Shown: positions 22,251-33,262 of the stretch, one piece after another
How positions within the stretch are numbered: position 1 is the stretch's first letter
Layout of the letters: every line of letters begins with the position of its first letter
Assembly (NCBI GenBank): GCA_008704415.1
Contig: VXIS01000308.1
Span: forward strand, 1 to 58,618
From: Sphaerosporella brunnea
Taxonomy: Eukaryota > Ascomycota > Pezizomycetes > Pezizales > Pyronemataceae
Direction of reading: 5' to 3'
Length of the DNA stretch: 58,618 nucleotides
Notes under the pieces: model-generated
Seen by the model: only the letters and a program-made list of their open reading frames with translations
Databases searched by the model: none
What the model was told of the DNA's origin: nothing
Position numbers and translations under genes: made by a program

Positions 22251-23653
22251 TTCTGCGTTCCAATCTCGAAATTTGAGCGCGCCGCGCGGGCATTATACCC
22301 GCACCTTGGGCCGCAAGACAGCGGCACAGTTCGACTTTGGACTGTCCCTACATATTCCAGGGGCCTGTTTCGATGCCTGCACGCCACTATTGGACACCCA
22401 GCAACCTTATCTGAGTTTGCGACCACAGTAGGTCGTGCGACTGCGGTTATCGTTGGATTGGTTCCGCCGAGCTTGTCATCATCAGCAGCGTGAAAACCAA
22501 CGCCGGTGACGTCTTGCGCTGGCCGTGATCAACCTGGGGACAACCAGTTGATTGCTGGTACACAGGCGTAGGCATATGCACCCAGATCTGACTCCCAACA
22601 CAGACTTGTGCATAACTCAACTTCAACCTTGCGCTCAAACCAGTTTTGCAGGGTTGCGCCCCCCAGCTGGTATTGAGCGGAGACCCGTAAGCTGTTAGCT
22701 ACCAAGCGAGGCGTTTTTTTGCTGATGATGGGAACACACCGACTTCCTGCACTATGATTAGCAGCATCTGAGAGCGCAGGCAGCCTACGCTCGAACGGTG
22801 GGTGTGGGGGTTGATATGGCCCGCAGCCAGACGGGAAGGGTTGAAATTACGTGAGGTTCCAGACCCTCTCACCAACGAGCTCGAACTTGAAACAACTGTT
22901 CCCCAGCACTGGCATTTGGACTATCACTACGGTTCTGGCGTTGAACCGGACTGGGCACACGGAGTGTTCCTCCATCTTATTGGGCAGTGAGTGTGGAGAT
23001 TGAGGGCCTTGAAGGGGTCACCACCACGAACCGAGCAGGATTCTTTCTCAGTGTATTTGTTTGGCTTTGTGTGAATTTTTCACCCGGCATCATGTTGATT
23101 CTACCTAATCGACAGGCCTGATTGGACGGCAAACGAACATGACAGAACTCTGGCTCATCCTCGCGCTTATCCTGTCAGCGCCCCTATGGATGCTATCTTG
23201 TAGATCAACCGCGGCCACTCGAATTACCACATAAAAACCACACTGAGGTCGCATGTGATGACGACAAGAAGTATGCTGTGGTTAGCGGTGCCAACCAGAA
23301 CCTGGTAATTGGGGTTCGCACAGGTTTTCGGGCCATGCCGGATGACACCTTCACACTGGGGACTGTCTGATGGCGGTTGCCACGGGATTCTGCTACGTAA
23401 TCTCGATGCATGCACTCAGCATCACTTTGGCCGTGTTTCGCGAGGCCCTTGTTCTGCTACTGCTGGTCTATATTACGGACAACGACTGGTGCGACCATAG
23501 GATGCCCGCAGCACAGCGCGTAGCCGACAGCTAGGAGCAGTCACAACGAAGGGTGCCACCAGCGCACGCAGGCAACGGACAGCAGCAGCCGCAGCTGGGG
23601 TCCTCCAGCGAATGATGCACAGTAGCGGTGGCGACAGACCTGCTATCCACAAC
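22251..23653. other. No gene seen
   Basis: Short ORFs only; no domain or shared repeat recognised. Confidence 0.4.
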
Positions 23654-24371
23654 CAGGGCGATTAAGAGTCGGGTCGGCTGCCAGATCAAACGGGGCCCCA
23701 CGGAGTGGGTCAGGTTGGGCCGGTGATGTGGCAACCCCCACAGGTTCCGGCCGGCATACAAAAAACCTGGATATCTGATAGGTGCTGGCCGGTGCCGGGT
23801 ATCCTGAATTAAGGTCGAGTCGGTCATTGTTCCGAATGCGGGGCCACAAAAAGCACCAATCGTTCGGTGCTCGTTCCGCCGCTGCTCAAGCGTCCATCGC
23901 AATCAAAAAAATGGCCGATCACCAGCAGACTCCGCGCACGTTGAACCTATAAACTACTGCTCGAAGGACTGACGGAAGAAAACGGTGCGGAACTGCTCAC
24001 GTTTTGCTCACAAATCACACCCTTTAATCCACGCAATTTAGGTCAGAAGAGAGGTGGAAGCATACAGATCCGAACTGCTGATGTTTTGCTTGAAACAGCG
24101 GGCGGCGGAGATTGATGGGTAGGGGCTTCACGTTGTATCTGCATCTCGCTTTTGTTTTCTTTTTCTTGATGGCAGTGTAAGAAAAGATAGTACCGGTGCC
24201 CGGCGGGCCCGCCAGGCGCCGGGTGTTGACGGGCCTGCTGGGCACCTTCAGTCACCTGGTTGCCGTGCAAAATTGCGTAGTTCAAATGGGCCAAAATTTT
24301 CAAAGCCCGATTGAATCAAACGGGTTCAGGCCTCCTCCACAGCCGGACCGGCCGGACTTTTGACAGCCCTG
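23654..24371 (-). mobile_element. CAGGG element copy 6, long form, perfect target duplication
   Basis: 718-bp element with the family's subterminal blocks in reverse order. The flanks are identical: tccacaac at 23646-23653 and 24372-24379. Its centre (23850-24060) contains a block shared in inverted orientation with copy 7 (GGTGCTCGTTCCGCCGC...), absent from the 480-bp copies, so the short copies are internal deletions of this form. Confidence 0.87.
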
Positions 24372-24379
24372 TCCACAAC

Positions 24380-25080
24380 ATCAGCGATACGCTGATGACG
24401 CTGTTCAATCAATGCCCTTGCACTGTCTATCCGGGCGCTCAACCTTGGCGCTTTGGAAAACACCGAACTTCAGTGCAAAGGTTAAGAGGCAATGGTAGAG
24501 GCGCCTCGCGTCAAGTGACGAGCGGGCCAAAATGTCCTGGTCTTGGAAACACAGTACCGAAACAAATGTCCGGATAGGGACCAACCTGCAAGTAGCAACA
24601 TCATTTCCGAAAGGTTGTTATCGCGCAACTTCACCGTGTAAGAACGCTGGTTGAACGAGCGCGGCACTCTGAGCGTCAGCGCCTTGCTGTTTGAATTTAT
24701 CAAGCTGGGCCGCGGCTGAGAAACCATTTTGCTAACGCGAGTCTACTGACCGCGAAGGGGCAATCGCTCTGGAAACTGTCAAAAGTTGGAAACTTGCGTG
24801 CGGTGCTGATCCATCTTTGTCCTTGGTAGGGGCGGACTGGGTGGACTCGGCCGGCATAAACCTGCGCTATCATGACCTTGATCCTTAACCTTGAGCATTT
24901 GGCTAGACCTTCTCTCCATCTCAATTAGACATCACGTTCGTGGTTTCGCTCATCATCCCAGGTCTGGTTGTATTGTCGCTCAGCTTGTCAGACGTCGCTC
25001 AAATTGTCGCAGTAACACCGGCAGTCAGACGTGGCGAGAAGCGCGGGGAATGTAGCGGCGGCGTGTGTAAAACAGTGCTG
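24380..25080. other. No gene seen
   Basis: Short frames without domains. The Ty3/gypsy fragment starts immediately to the right and its homology stops at about 25081. Confidence 0.4.
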
Positions 25081-26529
25081 CTACCAGGTTGATATGTATC
25101 GAACGAAGTCTTCGTCTACAAAGGATATGCCAGTTGCACCACAATTAATCAGCGCATGCGTACGAACAGTTTTATTGCTGAATGACAGAGTGCAAGAAAC
25201 AATAAGGTGCTTTCCTTCCATTACTGTTTCCTCCATGACTGTGTTCGTAACTCCAAGAGCCGTCAATCCTAAGCTAGACGAAGACAACGAAAGAGAGTGA
25301 CCAGCAGCATAGCCATCGATCTGCGGCTGGGCTAAAAGTTTCCCGTCTGGTTGTCAAGAGCGGCAGGCGTGGGAGTCATGGTGGCGGGTGCGGCTCGGAG
25401 GTGGGCCGGCCTATTGGGACAGGCAGCGGCCATGTGCCCGTGACCGCCGCAGTAGAGGCAGCGTCCTTCGGCGAGCCTGGCAGCTCGTTCCTGGGGGGTG
25501 ATTTTACGGCAATTGGTGGAGAGATCCATCGGTGTGGGGCTGTGCTGTGTGGGTTGAGGTTGAGGCTGGGGGTCCGTGCTGTGTGGGTTCAAGTTGAGGC
25601 TGGGGGGCCGAAGTAGGGGTGAAGGTTTCTTGAGGCATGAGGGGTTGTTGCTGAGTGGTGACTGGATGGTAACTGACGTTGCGGGGGGACGAAGACAAGG
25701 TGCTGAATCGGAGTTTACGAAGGTTTTCAACGGCACAGATTTGGGTGTCAAGGTGTTGGCATAGGTTGACAAAGTGGTTGAAGTTGGTGGGGTTCGGGGT
25801 GCCGATGAGCTTCTCGAGCATTTCAATTGAGAGTCCGTGCCGGAGAACATCCATGGTGGCGCGTTAATACCAATCCAACTCGGAGACCAGTTTGGAGAAT
25901 TCTGCGTAGTATACCGAAAATTCCTTGTTGCCTTGTGGAAGGGCTTAAAGCTTATGGCAAGCTGTAGCGGCGCAGTCCGGTTCGCCAAAGGCCATCTGGA
26001 GGTCCCTGACGACGTCTTCGACATTGTTGAGCCCTGCAATCACGCCGTTATCACCAATGTAGGGGAGGAGTTGTTCCACGGCACGTCCTTCACATCGGTT
26101 GATGGCATAGGACAATCGGACCTGCGGGGTCGGGAAACGTGTGATGTCTGCAAATAGTTTGAGACGGAGCTGGGCGATGAACGATGGAAGCTTGTCGCGG
26201 GTGCCATCGAACATCGGCGCATCCGTGAGCTTGTCGCCATGGCCTCCATGATTCTCAGGTGCCGGCTGTCCTAGGAGATGGGTGATGATTTCTCGCTGGC
26301 GGCCAAGTTCCTGTTCAGCAGTGTCGGCTCGAGCGGTCTCTGCGGCCTAGGTGAGGCCATCATCTTCGAGTGCCGGTGCCGGTTCCAGGACGTAATCGGG
26401 GGTGCTCAGGACTTCAGTGCAGATCCTGAAGATATAGTCGAGAGGGTCGATGTTTGCGAGATCGGTGAGGGTGCTGGCGGCCCGGAGGCATGCCTAGAGG
26501 TCGTCTGAGATGGTTTTGTGTATCGGCAT
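25081..26529 (-). pseudogene. Ty3/gypsy Gag and protease, truncated and inactive
   Basis: From the Met at 26529 the minus strand encodes a Gag with a retroelement capsid-like core (about 26214-25505), broken by four stops (TAG, TAG, TAA, TAA). A Pro/Gln/Thr-rich linker follows, then a CCHC zinc knuckle, CLYCGGHGHMAAAC (about 25428-25387). One base shift later comes a retropepsin-like segment (25344-25081), with ALINCGATGISFVDEDF matching the ALIDSGATG active-site strand of gypsy proteases except Asp to Asn. Homology ends right after it; reverse transcriptase, RNase H and integrase are missing. The Gag packages the element RNA and the protease matures the polyprotein in active relatives. All four stops could come from CpA to TpA changes. 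Confidence 0.82.
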
Positions 26530-26818
26530 GGTATGGCGGGGACAGGAGGTACGTTGGTTAGAGATGGTTGGACAGAACGTAATGTAACGGAACGGGCGCG
26601 TGGGACGTCCAAGGTACGTAGCATTCCAGGCAAGGACAGGCCAGGCAAGGACAGGAGGCGGGTGCTAGGCAGGGCGAGACTCAGAGAGGTGGTTCAAGGT
26701 TGCTAGATTCGCTAACATACAAGACGTTCTGTAAACAAGAAAAGAAATGAAAACAAATGAAACCTCGCGATATATACTCTCCCGTCACGTGACCGCGGCG
26801 CACCGCGGTCATGTGACA
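26530..26818 (-). mobile_element. 5' LTR and leader of the Ty3/gypsy element
   Basis: Upstream of Gag on the minus strand, the sequence starts TGTCACATGACCGCGG at 26818, contains an inverted pair around GACCGCGG/CCGCGGTC and a TATATA box (about 26772), and then runs to the Gag Met. The TG start and position identify the LTR; its 3' limit and primer site could not be fixed because no second LTR is present in the window. A tandem 13-bp repeat (caggcaaggacag) lies at 26628-26652. Confidence 0.6.
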
Positions 26819-26830
26819 CCCTAACCCTAG
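26819..26830 (+). repeat. Short telomere-like repeat directly beside the gypsy LTR
   Basis: The sequence ccctaaccctag touches the first base of the LTR without a gap. Confidence 0.75.
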
Positions 26831-29149
26831 CGCTGAACCACCACTTAACCTTGCGGCGTGATAAATGCATCCGGCCTCAGATACACCCCTGATTTGCAAA
26901 CCTGCGCACAATTGTTGCATATTAGACACTTCCTCGAAACCAACAAGCGGTTGGATATTCGTCCTCACTGGTCCTGAAATCTCACTCTTCAACTATTATT
27001 CACCGTACCCTATTCTGTGCCTATACTCTTTGTAGGTGCACGATTGGCATCCAACAAATAATTCACGAAAGTTTGCATCATCTCGCCTTCTTAGCGCATC
27101 CATCTCATCTCAACTTGGCGCACCCACCTCCGTCCGTGATCTTTATCAATGCAGTGACGGAGGTAGCTACTATCGTGAGATGTGATCACTTTCGGGATTG
27201 GGGGTAGGACAAACGGATGATGGCGCAAAGCCTGTTCTCGGGTTGTTTTCATGCCATCAAAGCTCCAGTTGATAATCCTGATGCACGGCTCCCTCCCACG
27301 ATACAAGCAAACAAAATGTGGCAACCAGCCAGCTACATCTACGGCAGCCTATGAAGCCGTCGTGCAAGGGCCGTGTAAACACTCATGATCCTCGCAAAGG
27401 GTAAGTGGAAGGTGGGCAGTGCAACGCTAACCAAAGCTCATCGACTGCCTCCGAAGAATTCCACTCGCGTAACCCGGCCCGGAGGTATATTGCCAGGTTT
27501 CCGGTCACATCCCTCACGTTTTCTCCGATAGCTAAGGATCTGTTACTCTGATATCCCCAAATCCGCCCATACCGCGAACAAAAACACCTTGCACCCCACG
27601 GGTTCGTGGCAATGGGGTCGACCAAGGCCTTTCATTGAAAGCCGGAAGCTAGTCGACAAGATCGTTTATTCGATGAACCTGCAATCGCGCTGAAAACTGT
27701 CACACGGAGTCAGCTTGCTCGCTCCTGGCGGATTAGGCTACGGCTGTTGGTGTTGCAACCTCCTTTGTTGTTGATATAAGAAGTATCAGGCCGGCAGGAA
27801 ACGATACACAACGTTGCAGAGGAATGTGCACCCGCAGAGGATACACCAAGACAGTAGCAGAAGCTGGAGACTACCACAAACCACATGCGTGCAGATTAGG
27901 GGAACATTGCTCCGCGGGAAACGATGGCAGCGGGAACGAAAAACCGCAGACCACAGGTTAGATAGAACAAGAGGCCGTCGTGGTGTGTCGGTGTAGCTCG
28001 GCGGCAAAGTCCAAGGAACCACCAATGAGCGACGTCAAACGCACGTAGATTCAATATTCTCGTAACCAAAAACCGCTCCAGCAGCTGGCACGGAACATAA
28101 ATACCACATCGTCGGAAATATCACCAGCGGCGCGAAGGCAATTCGGCACCGGTTTTGGGTTGCAGTTTCAACATGCAGCAGCAGACACGCATGCTAGTAG
28201 GTGTAGCATACTCCGAATGTGAGTGATGGGTGTCATCTGTGATTGCATATGGCATTCCTGGCTTGTGGGCCGAGTATCGGGTAGGGGTGTGCCACGGGAG
28301 AGGGCAGGTTCTGTGGTCGTGGTTTTGGCCGTCAGGAGTTGCCGCTGCTGTGTCCTGAGAGTTCACATCACGGTGTTGGATGGAACCTCAGTGTGAACCG
28401 CCTAAAAAAGACATTGCATTCCGAATTTGCTGTGGGGCAACACAGCACATACGTTGTTGGAGTTGTCGGGTGCCAGCGTTCGACCCGATGCAGTCCTTAC
28501 CGCGAACCAAACGGGACAGACTGTGGCAGTATGTAATGTATATAACGTAACGCATTCTTCCAGTCTGCGTTTTATCGAGGACGCAAAGTGCAGCTTGTGT
28601 TCAATCCTAACAGCACATCACAGCGTTCAGCCTGGAGCGCTTTATGGGCCCACGGGCATGTGCATTGCGCATTTTGATTATTCCCTTCATCGTGTGCCGC
28701 TTCTTTCAAGCACTGGAATTCGGGCTGCTCGACCAAAAATTCAGTCTCGATATGTTGGCCACATTCCTCACAGCATGTTATCGCGCGTCGAGTTCGGTTC
28801 AGATTTTCTCTGCACCACCATGATCTCCACTGACCGGGCCCATTTCCTGAATCCGTCGATGGAAACCTGCAGGTATGTCGGGCCTGCTGTCGGGTATGCA
28901 CGATTTCGTCATTCTGCAGATTATAAATTCGAAAGCAGGTGGTAAGCTGTCGCTAGATATGAACATAACGCCACCGCCGACGGGTGCGGACCACCCATTC
29001 CTAGCCGCGAGTATATTCTCAGGGCATGGTCCGAGGCCATGCGAAACTTGAGCAGTTTGTCGTAGCTCCGGTTATAGCTGCTTTCACCACAGCAAAGACC
29101 AGGCAACGAGCTGAATTCGCCGAGCAGAGCAGCTGTCGCTAGTCAGAGA
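26831..29149. other. No confident gene
   Basis: The longest frame is 28427-28945 (plus, 172 residues), with a competing Cys-rich frame on the other strand (28901-28572). Neither shows a known domain. 27625-27383 (minus) is an 80-residue frame, also without a domain. Confidence 0.35.
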
Positions 29150-30170
29150 GCCGATTTCGCCGAAAAGGGATCCGGATGCAAACGACAGCGAAAGGGGAGG
29201 CAAGATGTCTTCGAGGGCTAACAACAGAAGCGACCTTCTTGCGTCGAAGGGGGAAGATGGATGGGATTATCTCCGCCTACAAGAACGCTCGCTTTACTGA
29301 GGAAAGGGAAGCGCAGAAAAGCTGCTTTCGCCGCCAAACCAGACGCTTTCACTGAAGGAAAAGGACAGAAGATGGCTTCTTCTGTCGAAGGGGGAGAGAT
29401 GGAGAAAACTGGTGTCGCCAATGGGAAAGCCATCTCCGCTGAACACAGACAGCAGAACCGACCCGATTTCGCTGAGAACACAGCTGGTTTGTCCGAAGAG
29501 AGAGATGCTTCAGCAGAAAAGGAGAAGAAAGCTGCCTTTGGTGTTGACAAAGTCGAAGCGAAAAGACAAGAGCGGCATTCTTACGGTGAAGAGAAAAACG
29601 ATACTGGATGCACGGACGTGAGCAACATTTTCAAAGATACTGACGATGAAGGAAAGATGGGATCCAATACGGTAAACGACAGCATCACCGCACAGCATGA
29701 CCAATTCAGAAATGATCGGCACCCATGTCGATTTCAGCAAAAACGACCGCGAATCAAGCGACTACAAGATACCGTGGCATAACCGAATGGAGTTCACCAC
29801 TACCGATGACGGAGATAGTGGTTTCAATGACGAGAGTCTAGCCTCAGATGGAGAACATACTGTGGACGCTGGCCAAGTTGGTAACAGTCATTGCTTGGAC
29901 AGGGGGAGTCATGATAGCTGCGACTATCCATGTGTCTATGGATACGACGCTGAATCAAATGGCGATCAAGGGTTTTTGGGTAGCCAGTTGCATCGCACTG
30001 CTACAGACAATGTCATTGGAGAACGACGACGGAGCGGAGCTATCCACGAAGGACTCCAGCAATTCGACAGGGCATTGGGCAGCTTGAATATGAGGATCTA
30101 TTGTGATGGATTTGCGAAGCAGGCATAGGAGGAATTCGGGGATATGCAGCTCATGATCGGATAGGGGGAG
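29150..30170 (+). mobile_element. 3' internal region of an LTR element (copy A), with Lys/Glu/Ala-rich repetitive ORF
   Basis: 29261-29782 is an open frame rich in K, E and A with recurring AAF/AF-x-E motifs (for example KAAFAAKPDAFTEGKG), encoded by imperfect repeats of about 30-48 bp. Overlapping frames continue to 30128, one of them ending near IYCDGFAKQ. It runs into a purine-rich tract (ggatagggggag, 30159-30170) just before the LTR at 30171, as expected for a polypurine tract. The same order (repetitive ORF, CDGLTK-type end, purine tract, LTR) is present in reverse at 43700-41896. No reverse transcriptase or integrase was seen, so the element class is unassigned. Confidence 0.5.
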
Positions 30171-30352
30171 CGTTGAGATATGGAGTATAGAGAGTGCGTC
30201 ACTCTATATGGCATCCGAGTATGAAATGGTGATATACTAGTGCTCGTTTCTGCCTCCTAAGGGATCAGCAACTCGCACTTAGCTCAGTACCTTGCAATAT
30301 ATCTCTTCTACCTACGTTCTTAGTGTCCACTGCGTGAAACCTATAGTCAACA
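30171..30352 (+). mobile_element. LTR (copy A of the TGTTGAG family)
   Basis: Begins CGTTGAGATATGGAG (first base changed) and ends CTATAGTCAACA. It shares the CACTCTATATGG..CATCCGAGTAT block, the hairpin region and the CTACCTACGTTCTTAGTGTCCA block with the LTR at 15057. The flanks (gggag and cgtgc) do not match, so it is not a clean solo LTR. Confidence 0.7.
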
Positions 30353-30642
30353 CGTGCGCTTCGAACGGCCACACTGGGAACCACCAGCTTTTGTGCACCC
30401 AAGATAAGGCGTTGCAAGGGATTATGCGTTTTGTTGCGCTTGAGGGGCCGTAGGGAGCGGTTGGGAGTTTTAGCAGTGTTGTGTTTGTTGATGTTTGGCT
30501 ACGGTATTTGCGGGCGTGTGACTTGCGGCGCTGAATATTCCTCACCTGTACCACCCCCCAGCATACAAAGCCTGACAGGATGACAGGTCCATTCAATTGT
30601 GGCAAAATGCCCAGTTGAATCGACTGATGTTCTGGGCTCATG
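30353..30642 (-). other. Left half of a coding-like stretch split by the TAGTG composite
   Basis: The minus strand is open from the target site to about 30312 and contains QLNGPVILSGFVCWGVVQV and a Lys/Arg/Ser tail. The other half would be 36690-36404, on the far side of the 5.7-kb insertion, which ends GVPDRW. The two halves meet at the duplicated 8 bp but differ by one reading frame. Unknown protein. Confidence 0.35.
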
Positions 30643-30775
30643 GGACGTGCTAGTGATGCAAACGAGCCGGCTCGAGACGAGCCCAAGGGGTGACTCGAGC
30701 GGGGCAAGATTTGCCCCTATCTAGGTAGATCGTGGTATGCTGGATTGCTCCACGGCGCTAGCCGCATCGCTTCCT

Positions 30776-31140
30776 GCATTCTCGAAAGCCACTGTTCTTC
30801 TTAAACCTGTACGCCAGGCGATCCAGAAGTCCAGATGCTCTGAGATGGCCGGCGGAAGATGTAATGGACGAGGAACCGACAACAAAGTGCGCTCTCCAAA
30901 GCCTCTTTTCTTTCTGAACCTGCAGGCCGAGCAATTCAGAAGTCCAGACACCGTGAGATTGAGATTGCAGGCAGAGGCAGTAATGTAAGGCACGAGGAAC
31001 CGACACCCAAATGCGCTCTGGAAAGCCTCTGTTCTTCTTGAAACTGTACGCCAGGCAATCCAGAAGTCAAGATACTGTGAGATTGCAGGCAGGGACTGTG
31101 TACCAGGCGATCCAGAAGTCCAGATACTGTGTCATTGCAG
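30776..31140. repeat. Tandem array of about 125-bp units
   Basis: Three units plus a partial one. Each contains CTGTTCTTCTT-AACTGTACGCCAGGC, ATCCAGAAGTCCAGATACTGTGAGATTGCAGGCAG and GGCACGAGGAACCGACA (variants), at about 30785, 30905, 31022 and 31098. Non-coding by appearance. Confidence 0.7.
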
Positions 31141-31199
31141 TGGTGAAGTGCCGAGTAAGCAACACCTAGAAGACACTGTGCATGGAGGACTACCAGCAT

Positions 31200-32208
31200 A
31201 CAAAGCAGCTATGACAAGTTAAGTGCTTTGATTGATCCTCAATGACCTCCATGGGGTCACGTTTTGGACCCTCTCGGAGCCGGTGAGGAGCAGAAACTCG
31301 ACAAGGCAGAAATTCAAGGCATGATTGGAGTAGAGATTCGACCAGATACATATGTGAGCCACACAGCGAACGCCATACGACGCCATCACAAATGAACTTC
31401 GGTGTGACAAAAACAACAATGAGATAAATGCTTTCATTGATCCTCAACGACCTCCTGGATAGAGCCACGACAGGAATCCTGTCGGAGCCGGTGAGGAGCT
31501 GACATTTGGACGACAAAGGAAGCGTTCCTACTCATGGTGCGAGTCAGTAATATTACTAGAATCCAAAAGAGCAGGATGTGGATGCTTACAATGAGCTGAC
31601 TGTTTTGATTGAGTCTCAACCAGCTCTGGGAGCCGCCTTTGGGATCCTTCCAGAGAAGCCAAGATCCGAGCGGCAAAGCAAGCGTTCCTACTCACTCTGT
31701 GAGTCAGTATGGTTACGAGGATGCAAAAAAGCCGTGTGTAAATGCTTGCCGTGACAGTGGACGAATATCATGAGTGCTTTGGTTGATCCTCAACCAGCTC
31801 TGTGAGCCGCTCTCTGGATCCTACCGGAGCGGCAGAGTCGACATTTGACCGCCCAGTGATGCACATTGCCGAGATTCGAGTGGCGACTCAACAAGATATT
31901 GAGATTGGGGCCAACAGCGGAGAGACTAGACTCATGTCGATTGCATAGCCGTGGAGAGACAGTCAAAACGCCGCGATTTGGGCCGCCCAGCCCAATGAAC
32001 GCCGCTCCATCACGCTTTAACTCCAGGAACCTGTGCAGTATGAGATCAGTGCTTTCATTGATCCTGAACGTCCTCCTGCATAGAGCCACGTTTGGGATCC
32101 TGTCGGAGCCGGAGGGGAGCTGAGACTCAACAAGTTAGAGATTTGAGGCAAGATTGGAGTAGACAACAAACGTCACGCGACGCCATCACCGTTGAACTCC
32201 GGTGTGAC
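31200..32208. repeat. Imperfect tandem array of about 170-275-bp units
   Basis: Five unit starts carry AGTGCTTTSATTGATCCTC variants at 31218, 31427, 31602, 31773 and 32048. Each is followed by GACCTCC/CAGCTCT, a GGATCC-type block and GGAGCCGGTGAGGAGCTGA variants. The first and last units also share GATTGGAGTAGA and CGACGCCATCAC...GGTGTGAC. No ORF. Confidence 0.72.
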
Positions 32209-32915
32209 CAGCGCTGTCAAAAGTCCGGCCAGTCCGGCTTTGAGCGCGGCCCGAACCGGACCGATTGAAACAGGCTTTTGAAATCACGGCCCGTTTGGAC
32301 CAGGCTTTTTGGATCGGGACCCAGGCGCCTACGGGCACCCGCCAGGCCCAGAAGTACCCGGCGCCGGTCGGGCCCGCCAGGCATCTGTAGTTTTTTGCTA
32401 ACACATACATCAAAGAAAGAAACATGAACGCGAGATACAGATTCAACAACCTGAAGGACCCCCAGATACCCCTCTATCTCCGCCGCCCGCTGATCCGAAA
32501 TCGTGGGATTTGTCAGCATAGCGTCCGCCATATTCATCCGCCTCTCTTCCGACCTGTATTTCCTGGGTTAAAGTGCGTCGAACTTGCGAGGTTTGTGAGT
32601 AAAACATCACAGTATTCTGACTCTGATCTGAGTTGTTGTTTTTGCGGTGGATCGACCAGCCTTTTGATTGCGATCCACGCTTTAGCTGCGGCGGAACGAG
32701 CACCGAATGATTAGCGCTTTTAGTAGCCGGCGTTCGGCACAATGACCGACCCGGCCTGAATTTAGGATACCGGGCACCGGCCGGCACCTATCAGATATCC
32801 AGGGTTTTCTTATGCCGGCTCGAACCTGTCGGGCTTGCCACATCACCGGCTCGACCTGACGCACTCCGTGGGGCCCCGTTTGACCTAGCGGCCGGCCGGA
32901 CTATTCACCGCCCTG
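32209..32915 (+). mobile_element. CAGGG element copy 7 (long form), nested in TAGTG element R-a
   Basis: Starts CAGCGCTGTCAAAAGTCCGG, ends ggactattcaccgccctg. It contains the long-form centre (TTTTGATTGCGATCCACGC...GCGGCGGAACGAGCACC) and a 106-residue minus-strand ORF (32537-32217). Its flanks (ggtgtgac, cttcttcc) do not match, so one side was rearranged after or during insertion. Confidence 0.8.
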
Positions 32916-33262
32916 CTTCTTCCGTCTCTTCGGTGATGAGCTTTCTTCAGCATCAGATTCCGTGTCACCCTCTGTGCCGGAATCATGCTTATCTGCTTCA
33001 GGTTCTGTGGTTTCCCGGCGCGGGGCATCCGCCGCTGTTCAAGCGTTGTTTCCCTTTCTGGCTCGAGGTACCTCCTCTGGAAATCTCGGCGGTACCTCGT
33101 TCTTTTTAGAAAGCTCGAGAGAAGTCGCACTGAGCTCGAGCCCGAACATTTTATGCTCGAGCTGCTCGAGCTACTCGAGCACAAAAATATGTACGTTCTA
33201 GTCGACTCTAGCTCGCAGCTCGAGCTTCAAGCTCCAGCTGGCTTGGCTCATTTGCATCACTA

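Larger units (their letters stand above)
30651..33262 (+). mobile_element. TAGTG element R-a (left member), 2.6 kb
   Basis: Starts TAGTGATGCAAACGAGCCG and ends ggctcatttgcatcacta. It contains two tandem arrays (30776-31140 and 31200-32208), a nested CAGGG copy (32209-32915), and a 3' part (32916-33262) that closely matches R-b at 35757-36395, including the CTCGAGC-rich subterminal palindromes and CACAAAAATATGTACGTTC. Confidence 0.75.

Noticed and set aside
30776..32208. The tandem arrays as a CRISPR array
   Set aside because: Units are long (125-275 bp), imperfect, without uniform repeats and spacers, and the genome is eukaryotic.
32209..32915. CAGGG copy 7 as a clean insertion into TAGTG element R-a
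   Set aside because: Its flanks ggtgtgac and cttcttcc do not match, so the junction must have been rearranged.
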